From Streptomyces sp. cg36 (GTDB taxonomy: Bacteria; Actinomycetota; Actinomycetes; Streptomycetales; Streptomycetaceae): a stretch of DNA of 60,993 nt. Positions 40,360 to 49,444 of the stretch are shown piece by piece. Position numbers and translations under genes: made by a program. The notes beneath the pieces are model-generated. The model saw only the letters and a program-made list of their open reading frames with translations. It was not told the DNA's origin and ran no database searches. How positions within the stretch are numbered: position 1 is the stretch's first letter; each line of letters starts with the position of its first letter. The stretch is from contig NZ_CP163522.1 in NCBI RefSeq assembly GCF_041080675.1, positions 1 to 60,993 on the forward strand, written 5' to 3'.

Positions 40360-40400
40360 CGCCTGGCGGGCCAGACGTCGCCTCAGATGCCCGCCAGGCG
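40360..40400. other. Inverted repeat upstream of relaxase, oriT candidate
   Basis: CGCCTGGCGGG (40360-40370) and CCCGCCAGGCG (40390-40400) form a perfect 11-bp inverted repeat with a 19-nt spacer, 86 bp before the relaxase gene. A smaller CCTGG-CC-CCAGG repeat lies at 40341-40352. The 360 bp between 40126 and 40485 hold no gene. Relaxase oriTs usually sit next to the gene and carry such repeats, but the nic site cannot be named from sequence alone. Confidence 0.45.
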
Positions 40401-40485
40401 GGATCGGCCGTGAAGTTGCGGTGAACCCTCCCGCCTCACGGGATCGGGCTTTATTCGCAGGTCAGAGCCGGTGTTCGCTGCCGGG

Positions 40486-42375
40486 ATGCTGAGTGTTGCG
40501 AAGGTTCAGAGGCGGAATGCGTGGCGCTACTACGTGCGTGGGGTCGCCTTCGGGGACGGCCGACGCCCGGTCGGCCAGCCCCTGAAGGGCGCCCTGGAGA
40601 AGGCCGGCCTTCCGCCCGGAGTGTGGATGGGGCGGGGCCTGGCCGCGCTCGGGCTCACCGCCGGGCAGACGGTGACCGAGCGACAGATGGAGTTGGTCTT
40701 CGGGCAGCTCCGGCACCCGGACGCCGACCGGATCGAGCGCGAGCTCCTGGACGACGGCGCCGCCCCGGAGGCGGCCCGCTTGGCCACCGTCCTCGGGCAG
40801 CCGATCGAAGAGATCGAGGGACGCAAGGCGACCCCCTTGTTCGCGCTCGACTACACCTTCCGGGCGCAGGCGTCCCTGATCGTGCTGTGGGCGCTGGGAG
40901 ACGACCACACCCGGCGCGTCATCGAGCGGGCGCACGAGCGGGCCATCGCCACCGCGCTGCGCTGGCTCGAGGATGAGGTCGCAGAGACCCGGTGGTCGTC
41001 GGGCCGTCAGCGTGCGAAGGCACCGGCCCTGGTGGTCGCGAAGTGGCGGCACTGGGACAACCGGGACGGCTTTCCTCTACTCCACGACCACTGTCTGGTC
41101 CTCAACCGGGCGCAGCGCCCGGACGGCTCCTGGTACGCGCTGGACACGGTCCGCCTCTACCAGCACGTGGTGGCGGCCGGGACGCTCTACACCCTCACGA
41201 TGACGACCGAGGTGTGCGAGGAGCTCGGGCTGGCGACGGTGCCCCGGGAGGTGACGCCGGGCCTGCGCCCCGTGATGGAGGTGGCCGGCGTCGACCAGGA
41301 GCTCATCGACTGGTCCTCCACCCGTCGCGAGCAGATGGCGCCGGTGCTGGAGCGCCTCACCGACGAGTACGTCCAGGAGCACAAGCGGCTGCCCGGCGAG
41401 CGCGGCCGCCACGGCCTGGGCTGGTGGGCGGCGCAGGACACCCGCCGGGCGAAGAAGACCCCCAAGCCCTTGGAGCAGCTGCGCGCGTGGTGGCGCACCT
41501 CCGCGATCCTGCGCTTCGGCAAGGAGATGGTCGACGGGCTGCTGGAGCGGTGCCGTGCGGCCGGGAAGGCGATCCGGGCCCGGGTCGGCCCGGTGGTGGA
41601 CACCGCGCTCGCCGCCGTCGACGTTGCCGCGATCGTCTTCACCGTCCGCAACTCCTTCGCTCGCCGCCACGTCCTGGCCGAAGCGCGCCGGCACCTGCTG
41701 GAGACCCTGCGCGGCCGTGCGTTCACACGCGGCCTGGACGACTACATCGCGGATGCGGCCCTGTCCCGGCACTCCCGTCAGCTCACCGCGCCGCAGAAGG
41801 GCCGCCGGGCCCCGGCGCCGGATCAGCTCACCTACACCGCGGACTTCGCCTGGCCGCACCGTTGGTGGATCGCTGGCACCGGCGGCAAGCCGCCGCGGGA
41901 GTCGAGCCGCTACGAGCGCGCCCGGGTCGCCAGCCTCGCCCTGCAGAACGCGATCCGCGACGCCCGGATCCTTGCCTCCGCGCGGGACGGAGCGCCGGCC
42001 GCGACGGCATCGGCCGCCGCGCGCGATGAAGACCAGAACCACGACCAGGCGGCGCCGCACGCCGTCGACCACCCGGACCGGGACGCCGTCCTCACCCCGG
42101 CGCAGCAGGCCGCCGCTGTTCACGCCCACCAGCAGGCCGCGATGCCCGAGGAGTACCTGGAGGGCCGTACGACCGATCCCGCGACGTGGCTGCACACACC
42201 GAAGAACCTCGCCCGGCTGGCCGCCTTCACCCAGGCCGCCGAAGCCCGCGCCCGCATCGTCGCGGACGGACCGCAGCCGCAGCAGCCGGCCAAGGATGCC
42301 GACGACCCCGCCCGCCAGCAGCAGCACCACACAGCGCAGCCCGATCAGGGCAGGGGAGCGGGCCGGGACCGCTGA
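40486..42375 (+). CDS. MobF-type conjugative relaxase (TrwC domain)
   Basis: A 629-aa protein starting MLSVAKVQRRNAWRYY; the adjacent Tyr15/Tyr16 match catalytic tyrosines of TrwC/TraI relaxases. The metal-binding triad is visible as H189, H200 and H202 (RHWDNRDGFPLLHDHCLVLN). About 115-240 is the TrwC relaxase core. The long C-terminal part is Ala/Arg-rich and has no helicase motifs, unlike full MobF proteins. It would nick one strand at oriT and stay bound to it. ATG 40486 chosen since relaxases begin at this motif; a GTG at 40471 is upstream. Confidence 0.85.
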   Translation: MLSVAKVQRRNAWRYYVRGVAFGDGRRPVGQPLKGALEKAGLPPGVWMGRGLAALGLTAGQTVTERQMELVFGQLRHPDADRIERELLDDGAAPEAARLATVLGQPIEEIEGRKATPLFALDYTFRAQASLIVLWALGDDHTRRVIERAHERAIATALRWLEDEVAETRWSSGRQRAKAPALVVAKWRHWDNRDGFPLLHDHCLVLNRAQRPDGSWYALDTVRLYQHVVAAGTLYTLTMTTEVCEELGLATVPREVTPGLRPVMEVAGVDQELIDWSSTRREQMAPVLERLTDEYVQEHKRLPGERGRHGLGWWAAQDTRRAKKTPKPLEQLRAWWRTSAILRFGKEMVDGLLERCRAAGKAIRARVGPVVDTALAAVDVAAIVFTVRNSFARRHVLAEARRHLLETLRGRAFTRGLDDYIADAALSRHSRQLTAPQKGRRAPAPDQLTYTADFAWPHRWWIAGTGGKPPRESSRYERARVASLALQNAIRDARILASARDGAPAATASAAARDEDQNHDQAAPHAVDHPDRDAVLTPAQQAAAVHAHQQAAMPEEYLEGRTTDPATWLHTPKNLARLAAFTQAAEARARIVADGPQPQQPAKDADDPARQQQHHTAQPDQGRGAGRDR

Positions 42376-42381
42376 CGGGGA

Positions 42382-42412
42382 CGCCAATCGGCCAGCGGCT
42401 GGCCGATTGGCG
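42382..42412 (+). terminator. Hairpin terminator after the relaxase
   Basis: A perfect 14-bp stem (42382-42395 with 42399-42412) with a 3-nt loop, directly after the relaxase stop. Confidence 0.85.
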
Positions 42413-42480
42413 ACTTCACCCCCGAGGCCCGGCGGACCGGACTGAGAATCGGGGCGTTGGCACCCGGCACGGGAGGAACC

Positions 42481-43065
42481 TTGACCGACCTGCACGAACC
42501 GCTGGAACCGCTGGAGAGCTACCCCGACGAACTGCCCCCGCCCCGCCAGCGCGGCGACGTGAACCTGGTGGGCCTGCTCAGCATGGCCGACGACCTTGCC
42601 AAGACCGTGTCGGCGCTCCTCATCCGGGCGAGGTCCTCGGGCTCGGAAGTCCAGATCATGCCCCGGGAGATGATCCAGAAGAATCTGGAAAAGCACGCTG
42701 AGGAAGTCCTGGGGAAGGTCGTCTACCTCCAACGCCACGCCCACGCCGCGCTGCTCGGACGGTGCGTGCTCGGCGCGGACTCCAAGGAGGACTGTTCCAC
42801 CGAGGGCGCCAACCTCCAGCTCAACGTCTGGGATGAGCACACCCGCCGGGACATCGTGGAAGACGGCACCACCGGCTGCGTCGCCCACACCATCGAAGCC
42901 GCCCGCCGGACCATGGCCGACCCCGCCAGCGAGAAGATCGTGCTCGCCTTCGTCCGCGACGCCGAAGGACTCGCCGTCTGCCGCGCCCTCGGACTCGGAC
43001 CGGACGATGCCGAGCAGTTCTTGTACGGCGGCCTCACCCTGCGCCCCGAACACCGCGTCGGCTGA
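42481..43065 (+). CDS. Hypothetical protein
   Basis: A 194-aa protein with a TTG start behind GGGAGG. Mainly helical (NLVGLLSMADDLAKTV, REMIQKNLEKHAEEVL), with Cys residues around 94-104. No family recognised; third-position GC supports coding. Confidence 0.7.
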   Translation: MTDLHEPLEPLESYPDELPPPRQRGDVNLVGLLSMADDLAKTVSALLIRARSSGSEVQIMPREMIQKNLEKHAEEVLGKVVYLQRHAHAALLGRCVLGADSKEDCSTEGANLQLNVWDEHTRRDIVEDGTTGCVAHTIEAARRTMADPASEKIVLAFVRDAEGLAVCRALGLGPDDAEQFLYGGLTLRPEHRVG

Positions 43066-43121
43066 CCCTCCCCCTTCCCGCGGCCGCGCCCGGCCGCCAA
43101 GCCCCCGCATTGGAGCGCCAC

Positions 43122-43853
43122 GTGCCCTACGAGGCCCGCGATCTGAACCTGACCGATCCGACGAAGGGCTACCTGAACTTCGTCCTCTACACCGAGCCCC
43201 AGCGCGGCGCCGCCACATCGTCGCTGAACGCCGTGCTGGACATCGAGGCTCAGCAGACCGTGACACCGCACTTCCAGGAGTGGCTGGGCAGGCTGGTGCG
43301 GTGCGAACCGAACGCGATGCACTGCACCCTCGTGCGGTCCACGGACATCCCGACTCTGTTCCACCCGTGCGTCACGGAGGACCCCAGCAGCCCGTCGGCG
43401 ATCAGCGGCTCAGGCTGCATGTGCCGCCGGACCTTCTACGACCCCGAGTACGGGCTGCCCGTCGTCGGCAAGCACTTCAAGCACGCGGGTGCCGGCGGCA
43501 CGGACCAGTGGAGCTACACGACGTACGCTCCGCTCGAACTGCGCCCGGACGACGTCTTCAGCCGCTTCCACACCGGCCGCGGTCTGTTCTGGGCCCGGAC
43601 GGACAAGGGCGTCCTGTCGTTCCTTCCGCAGAGGAACGGCCTGGGCTACGAGATCGGGTACAACGGCGGCGGCCCGCATGCCCTGGCCGCCTACCTCACC
43701 CAGGTCGCCACGACGGACGGGCAGCACACGACTGCCGGCGCCCAGTACGAGGATGCGCACCCGGCGATCGTTTCCTGGACGCAGAGCAAGGCGGCGGACC
43801 GTGGCACGAACGAGCTGTCGCTCAGCGACCTCGAGGCCATGATGCAGAGCTGA
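43122..43853 (+). CDS. Hypothetical protein
   Basis: A 243-aa protein, GTG start behind TTGGAG. Mixed alpha/beta with a Cys cluster (CMCRR at about 98-102) and many aromatic residues. Not recognised. Ends in a terminator hairpin at 43867-43903. Confidence 0.75.
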   Translation: MPYEARDLNLTDPTKGYLNFVLYTEPQRGAATSSLNAVLDIEAQQTVTPHFQEWLGRLVRCEPNAMHCTLVRSTDIPTLFHPCVTEDPSSPSAISGSGCMCRRTFYDPEYGLPVVGKHFKHAGAGGTDQWSYTTYAPLELRPDDVFSRFHTGRGLFWARTDKGVLSFLPQRNGLGYEIGYNGGGPHALAAYLTQVATTDGQHTTAGAQYEDAHPAIVSWTQSKAADRGTNELSLSDLEAMMQS

Positions 43854-43866
43854 CTGCCGTCGCATC

Positions 43867-43903
43867 CGGGCGCCTCACGGACCAGCCGTCCGTGGGGCGC
43901 CCG
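43867..43903 (+). terminator. Hairpin terminator
   Basis: CGGGCGCC/GGCGCCCG and CACGGAC/GTCCGTG form one 15-bp stem with a single T-G mismatch and a 5-nt loop. Confidence 0.8.
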
Positions 43904-44050
43904 CGTGTACGCGCGGACCGGCCGCGCTCCGCCTCGCGGGACGCAGGGCGAAGTCGTCGGCGCACCTGCCGGGACGCGATCGACGCGCACGTCCTGGAGG
44001 TGACGGTCAGGGGCGAGGGTGCGAGACCACACCCGACTACGGAGGCCCGC

Positions 44051-44248
44051 ATGGTTGAACCGGTCCGGTTGTCCCTCTCGCCGGAGCAGCGTGAGCGCCT
44101 GGAGCAGCTCGCCGACGCCGCTCGGCTGCGCATGGCGCTGTACCCGTTGCCGACGTCGCCGCGCGTCCGTGGCCGCTCCCGCTCTCGGCAGTACCCCGGT
44201 GGCCGGCCGAACCTGTGGCGCACCGCGCGGGGCCGGCGCCGGGGCTGA
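44051..44248 (+). CDS. Small basic protein, possibly DNA-binding
   Basis: A 65-aa protein. LSLSPEQRERLEQLADAARLRM (about 8-29) is a helix pair reminiscent of ribbon-helix-helix proteins, and the C-terminal half is Arg-rich. GGAGG lies 5 nt before ATG 44051. It directly precedes the repeat-rich non-coding block, which it might bind. Confidence 0.6.
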   Translation: MVEPVRLSLSPEQRERLEQLADAARLRMALYPLPTSPRVRGRSRSRQYPGGRPNLWRTARGRRRG

Positions 44249-44249
44249 G

Positions 44250-45060
44250 TGGGCACGGTGGAGTCCACCGCGCACCGTGCACGGAGGGGAGTGGAGTCCA
44301 CGGTGGTGCGGGTCGGCCGGTCCACTCGGTGCGCTCCATCCGGTGGGGGAGTGCGGAACATCCCGGCATCCGGTGCGGTGGTGCGGTGCATCGGGTGCAC
44401 CGGTGCGGCCACCGACGATGCCGTGCACTCCCACCCGCCGCACCACCGCACCGGCGCGCCGCACTCACCGCACCGGTGCGCCGCACCGCACGTTCCACTG
44501 CCGCGCGTCGGAGTGGCCGCCACTCCTGTCCGCTCCACTCGATGTGTGTACGGAGGGTGACGGTGCATCGGATGCGGTGCACTCGATGCACCCCCCTTGA
44601 CCGGGTGTGCCGCCGGATTCCACCCAGCCCATCGGATGGAAAGCAACCCTTGTCCACCCATGAGTTTCGGCGTGATCTTCGACGTTTCCCCTTGACACAC
44701 TCCGCTACCACCAGCGAGACGCCCAGCACCGTGCCCTTGATGCCCGGTGCGGTAGGGGAGATCTCTCCCTCCCGGCGCACCGCGCACCGTCACCGTCCGT
44801 AGGGGTGGCGCGCGGTGCGGAGGATGCCGTGCATCGCCGCATCGCGGTGCGTTCCACCGGGTGGGAGTGCACGACATCGTCCGCACCGAGTGGAGAGTGG
44901 AGGCCACCGTGAAGCGCACCAGGCGTGGGTGGAGTCCACTCGGTGCGCTCCATCGGGTGGGTGGTGCGTTCCATTGCGCGCAACTCAACGCACCATGCGC
45001 GCGCCGGTCCGCACCCGCGCGCCACCGCCCCGGCCATCCGATGCGCGTGGCGCGCGCCGC
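44250..45060. repeat. Repeat- and palindrome-rich non-coding block
   Basis: About 800 bp without a convincing gene. It holds a perfect 17-bp inverted repeat (44370-44386 with 44438-44454) with an inner GTGCA/TGCAC hairpin, three copies of the palindrome GTGGAGTCCAC (44259-44269, 44291-44301, 44929-44939), a 21-bp direct repeat starting GTCCACTCGGTGCGC (44320-44340, 44934-44954), a 9-bp stem at 44562-44592, and at least ten GGTGCG words on both strands. Long open frames here have repetitive translations and are explained by the repeats. Confidence 0.75.
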
Positions 45061-45090
45061 CCGCCGCGTGTCGGCTTCTACGATCCGCGC

Positions 45091-45519
45091 GTGGGAGAGA
45101 CCCCGGCACAGAAGGCCGCCAAGGCGGCACGCGGGCAGCAGCCGAAGAAGAGGCCCGGCAAGGCGCAGCGCGAGGCGATCAAGCGGGCGCAGGCGGCGAA
45201 GAAGAAGGCGGGCGGCGGGAAGCCGGGCGCGAAGAAGACGGCGGCGAAGAAGACGGTGCCGCTGCCGCGCGGATCGGTGCGGGCCGCCTACCCGGGCACC
45301 TGCCCGGCCTGCTTCAAGGACTACGCCAAGGGCGAGGTCATCACGAAGGTGACCGACGGCTGGGGACACCCCGGCTGCGCGCCCCGGAAGCTGTCGGCAG
45401 CCGAGCGCGAGTTCGCCCGGAACAAGGCCCGGATCGAGAGCGGCGAGACGTTCCGCGGCCAGAAGCCCTCGGACTGGCGGCGCGGAGCCTCGCCGTCCAG
45501 CACCCGGCCCGCCCGCTGA
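45091..45519 (+). CDS. Histone H1-like Lys/Ala-rich protein with zinc-finger end
   Basis: A 142-aa protein (GTG 45091). Residues 5-60 are Lys/Ala/Gly/Pro-rich (GKAQREAIKRAQAAKKKAGGG), like the basic tails of bacterial histone-H1-like proteins such as HupS. A zinc-binding unit follows: CPACFKDYAKGEV (about 70-82) and GHPGC (about 91-95). It should bind DNA non-specifically and lies next to the repeat block. Start uncertain. Confidence 0.7.
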   Translation: MGETPAQKAAKAARGQQPKKRPGKAQREAIKRAQAAKKKAGGGKPGAKKTAAKKTVPLPRGSVRAAYPGTCPACFKDYAKGEVITKVTDGWGHPGCAPRKLSAAEREFARNKARIESGETFRGQKPSDWRRGASPSSTRPAR

Positions 45520-45724
45520 ACTCCAGTCGGGAGATGTGGCGTCGGCCACGGACAAACCCGCACGACATGGGGGTGGTCAAGGAGGAATCGGACACCCCCT
45601 CTCGCTGATCGTTAGACGACGGTCAAGGGGTGCTTCCTCACGGTGGCCCCGGCCCGCGCGCACATCCGCGTACGGGCCGGATGACTGCCGACCCGGCCCG
45701 CAGGCCGGAGAATCCGAGGACACC

Positions 45725-45931
45725 GTGCCCGCCGACCTCACGCCCGCCCCCGCCTTCGAGCCGCACGAGCCGGCCGACCGCAGCCCCGTTGACGGCGTCG
45801 ACCAGGCCCCGCCGGCCCCCTCCATGGGCCCCTCCATCGCCCCCTCCACGGCCACTTTGTTCGCCGGACGCGTCCGCGCAGGTCAGCCCGGGAAGTCAGG
45901 GTCCGGCGATGCGTTCGACAACCCTTCTAAG
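45725..45931 (+). pseudogene. 5' fragment of IS-split replication-relaxation gene
   Basis: GTG 45725 opens a 69-codon Pro/Ala-rich N-terminal region that runs to the IS left end. Joining codon AAG at 45929-45931 to TCT at 46788 (dropping the IS and one CTAAG) restores a single 493-aa frame with the downstream gene. As it stands the frame runs into the IS and stops at 45961. Confidence 0.8.
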
Positions 45932-46782
45932 AAGTCATCTCATTTGGAGAGCCTGCGGTAGCAGATAAGAGTGCAGGCGATGCTGGTGAAGGCGAGGAAG
46001 TGGACGGCCTTGCGTTCGTAGCGCCGGTGGAGGCGGCGGCAGCCGGCGAGCCAGGACATGGTGCGTTCCACGGTCCAGCGGTATTGGCCCAACCGCTGCG
46101 AGGACTCGATTCCCTTGCGGGCGATGCGGTGGGTGATGCCGCGTTCGCGTAACCATCGCCGCAGGTGGGCGTAGTCGTAGCCCTTGTCGGCGTGGAGTTT
46201 CCCGGGCTTGCGCCGTCGGCGGCCGCGGCGTGAGCGGATCGGCGGGATGGCCTTCACGAGCGGGATTAGGGCCTGGCTGTCGTGGAGGTTGGCACCGGAA
46301 ATGCCGACGGATATGGGCAGACCCGACCGTTCCGTAATCAGGTGGATCTTCGAGCCGTACTTGCCCCGGTCGACAGGATTCGGACCTGTCAGGTCCCCCT
46401 TTTCAGGGCTCGCATGTTCACCGAGTCGATCGCGCAACGCGACCAGTCCAGCTCGCCACGGGCACCGAGTTCGTCGAGGACCAGGCGGTGGAGCTTGGCC
46501 CACACCCTGGCCTTCGACCACTCCGAGAACCGCCGGTGGGCGGTCGCTCCGGAGGGGCCGAACGACGCAGAAGGCAGCTGCTGCCAGGTACAACCCGACG
46601 TGGCCACGAAGACAATCGCGGCCAGTACTTCCCGGTCGCCGTACCGACGCCGACCCCCGCCCTGCGGCCGCGACGGCGCCTCCGGCACCACCCGTTGGAA
46701 CAACTGCCACAACTCGTCCGGCACCAGCCGCTCAACGATCCCCACCATGACGGGCAGCTTACCCAGCCAAATGAGATTACGT
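45932..46782 (-). mobile_element. IS5-family-like insertion sequence
   Basis: An 851-bp element. Terminal inverted repeats AAGTCATCTCATTTGG (45932-45947) and, on the other strand, ACGTAATCTCATTTGG (46767-46782) match at 14 of 16. It is flanked by CTAAG on both sides (45927-45931 and 46783-46787), the target duplication. The transposase is read in two frames leftward. Size, DDE organisation and the frameshift fit the IS427 group of IS5. It interrupts a replication-relaxation gene. Confidence 0.88.
45940..46748 (-). CDS. IS5-like DDE transposase, expressed by -1 frameshift
   Basis: Frame A starts at ATG 46748 and gives 119 aa (LVPDELWQLFQRVVPE, the DUF4096-type start, ending CAIDSVNMRALKRG with catalytic Asp108), stopping at 46389. 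Frame B is -1 relative to it and continues KYGSKIHLITERSGLPISV, DKGYD (second Asp) and VERTMSWLAGCRRLHRRYE (Glu), stopping at 45940. The runs TTTT and CCCCC at 46395-46403 (AAAAGGGGG on the coding strand) are a fitting slip site. A full DDE set is present, so it may be active. Confidence 0.85.
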
Positions 46783-46787
46783 CTAAG

Positions 46788-48062
46788 TCTTTGAAGCAGA
46801 CATGGAAGCCGACCCACACCAGGAAGAAGGAAGTGCTGAAGGCTCTGGGGATCTTCCAGAGGGCTACCGCTGAACACCTGTGGCGGATGCTCCGGCCCGG
46901 AGACCGGCACGACCGGTGCACGAGGGACACCCTCAACGCCCTCAAGGGCGAGGGGAAGGTCCGGGTGGAGACACGACTGGAGTCGGGACACCAGCTATGG
47001 GTGCTGACCGAGCGAGGACACAAGGAAGCCAAGCAGCTGCTCCCGAAGAGCGCGCGGATGTCCGTGCTGCGCAAGCTCCAGTACGACGACGACGGAGAGC
47101 CGGTCGACGGCGACGGCTACGACGAACACGCCGCCGCCGTCACCTCGACCGCGGCCGTGCTCACCGGGGCCGGGTACGGCACTCCGCTGTCCTGGCAGAC
47201 CGAGATCGCCCACCGCCTCCCGTACGGGTACACCCAGTACGCCGACCTGACGATGCGCGCCCCGGACGCCGGGGTGCCCGCGATGCTCCTGGAGGTCGAC
47301 CGCGTCAACGAGCCCGTCGACGACCTGACGGCGAAGCTGCGCCGCTACAACGACTGGTTCGAGCTCCTGGCACCGAAGGCCAACAAGGACAGGGAGAAGG
47401 CCGCCCGGCGGCAGGGGGCGGCGGTGCACGACTTCCGGCTGTGGTCGCGGATCTACCCGGCGACCGGGCGGGAGGGCTACGTGCCGGTGGCGTTCGTGTT
47501 CACGGGCAAGACCGCCGCGCAGCGCGAGAGCCGGATGCGGCGCCTGGAGCAGGCCGCCCGCCGCTACTTCGCCGGCACCCGGTACCCGTGGGCCGGGTTC
47601 ACGGCCGTCGACTACCACCAGGCGGTGCCCGTGGTCGTCACCGAGCTGGAGCGGATCACCGCCGACCCGGCCGGGGCCGCGGGGAAGGTGTGGCGGCGGC
47701 TCGGGCGCGATGAGTGGCAGACGCTGAGCGAGGCCCTGGACAACCCGGACGGCGAGCGGCTCTACCGGAGGGAAGAGGAACAGTCCCGCCGGCGGCAGGC
47801 GGAACGCAAGGCCGCGGAGCGCGAGGCGCAGCGGCCGGTGTGCACGCGGTGCGGGACGAAGTTCACCGACGAACGCTGGCAGGTAACCGCGGGATCCTCG
47901 TGGCACGGCCAGTGGGACGGGCTGTGCGGATCGTGCGCGGAGCAGGCCGCCGACCGCGCGGAGGCTGAGCGTGTCGCGCGCCGCCAGGCGGAAGAGGCGG
48001 AACGCGCGGCGGCAGAAGCGCCGGCCGTGAAGCCCCGCGGGCTGTTCGGGCGCCGCCGGTAG
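46788..48062 (+). pseudogene. 3' part of replication-relaxation family gene, split by IS
   Basis: About 424 residues remain: an HTH region (VLKALGIFQRATAEHLWRML...TRDTLNALKGEGKVRV), then a nuclease-like core (HAAAVTSTAAVL, TMRAPDAGVPAMLLEVDRVNE, KLRRYNDWFEL), an acidic/basic coiled coil and a zinc ribbon (CTRCG..., CGSC). This is the replication-relaxation family found on actinobacterial plasmids. The true start lies 5' of the IS at 45725. A shorter product could be made from an internal TTG/GTG (46791, 46831), but no good ribosome site is visible. Confidence 0.8.
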
Positions 48063-48112
48063 CCGGGCGGCTTCCGTCTCCGGCCGGACAGGCGGCCCGG
48101 CCGGAGGCGAGG

Positions 48113-48742
48113 ATGAGCACCGCGAACAACGACGTGAAGGAGCCGATCGACGTGTCCCTGGTGCGCAAGAACTGTGCGGTGGCCACCCAGCTGACGGTGG
48201 AGGAACACCGTGAGCTCGCCAACCTGCGCTTCGGCGCGAACGCGCTGGAGGACTTCACCTGGTGCGAGGTGGAGTCCGGTCACGAGGGCGAGTGGCACTA
48301 CGCCCTCGGACAGACCGCCAGCGACGGGAACTGGTGGTTGCGCTGGCGGCCCGGGGCCCGTGAGCTGGTCAATCTTCCGCCCTGCACCGACCGCGACACC
48401 GAGCACGCCCCGGACGACCCGACGCCGTGTCTGCTGTTCGACGGCCACGACGGCCGCCACACCTTCGAGTTCGGCATGGCGAGTGACCGGCAGGGCCTGC
48501 TGCACCGGGCGCTGACGGTCGGCGATGTGCGCAAGGCGATCGAGGGCCTGGACGACGACACCGCCGTCCGGGTCGGGGCCGTCGCCACGGGCGTCCTGCC
48601 CGACCTCGAGTTCGAGGCGCTGCTCCAGGCGGTGGGCGAGGGCGGCGTCGAACGCCTCGCGCCCGGCGGGGGAGTGGACCCGGCCCTGGTGCTGCTCATC
48701 GGCCTGGGCTCGGTGAACCAGAGCGACCGCGAGGTCATCTGA
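48113..48742 (+). CDS. Hypothetical protein
   Basis: A 209-aa acidic protein, ATG 48113 behind GGAGGCGAGG. A beta-rich middle (WCEVESGHEGEWHYALGQ, WWLRWRPG) and a helical, acidic end. Not recognised. It may have been cotranscribed with the gene now split by the IS. Confidence 0.7.
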   Translation: MSTANNDVKEPIDVSLVRKNCAVATQLTVEEHRELANLRFGANALEDFTWCEVESGHEGEWHYALGQTASDGNWWLRWRPGARELVNLPPCTDRDTEHAPDDPTPCLLFDGHDGRHTFEFGMASDRQGLLHRALTVGDVRKAIEGLDDDTAVRVGAVATGVLPDLEFEALLQAVGEGGVERLAPGGGVDPALVLLIGLGSVNQSDREVI

Positions 48743-48823
48743 CCGGAGGCCGCCTTGTCCGCCCACGCCACCGGGCGGAAAGATCGACACAGACCACCGA
48801 CGTCATCGAGGGGGAAGAACACG

Positions 48824-49351
48824 GTGAACAACACGCTGCTGCGTCCGGACGGCTGGCTCGTGCTGGGGCTGCCCTGGCCGGAGAAGACCCAGGACGGCTG
48901 GGGCGAGTGCGCCCTGGCCATCGCCCCGCAGATGATCCCCCGCCACCTCGTCAGCAAAGGCGCCGGCATCGCGCTCGACCTCGCCACCGGCCTGGCCCGC
49001 GACCAGAACGAGGGGCCCGGCAAAGCGGTCTTCTTCTCCGACGTCACCCTCTGGCTCGACAAGCAGGGCAAGGACTGGGCGGACTTCGGAGCCGACTACG
49101 AAGCCGTCATCGACGAACTCGTCAAGGCACCGGTCCCGCAGCTCTACATGACGCTCGTGCAGAAGGCCCACGCCATCCTGTGCGACGCGAGCCGCGACGG
49201 GGTGCGCCTGTACTACCCCGGCGGCCAAGTCGAGCACGTCACCCCACAGGTCCGCGCCGACGTCCACGCCGCGATCACCACGAGCCTGGAGCGGGACTGG
49301 CCGCCCTACATCCAGGGCCTCATCGACCGCGGCGCCCTCCAGACCCAGTAG
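48824..49351 (+). CDS. Hypothetical protein
   Basis: A 175-aa alpha/beta protein. GTG 48824 is preferred (GAGGGGGAA upstream); TTG 48755 would add 23 residues. Motifs such as LPWPEKTQDGWGEC and LYMTLVQKAHAILCDASRDGVRLYYPGG are not assignable. Confidence 0.7.
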   Translation: MNNTLLRPDGWLVLGLPWPEKTQDGWGECALAIAPQMIPRHLVSKGAGIALDLATGLARDQNEGPGKAVFFSDVTLWLDKQGKDWADFGADYEAVIDELVKAPVPQLYMTLVQKAHAILCDASRDGVRLYYPGGQVEHVTPQVRADVHAAITTSLERDWPPYIQGLIDRGALQTQ

Positions 49352-49444
49352 CACCGCATCGCTCCCGCCTCGGGCCCGGCCACCCCGGCCGGGCCCGACG
49401 CCGTCTCCGCACCCGTTGTCGGTGCCGGCTGGAAGGCTGGTCGG

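Noticed and set aside
43822..45555. 577-codon leftward open frame across the repeat block
   Set aside because: Its translation is low-complexity and repeats words such as MERTEWT only because the DNA repeats. It crosses the well-supported genes at 44051 and 45091 on the other strand and has no ribosome site.
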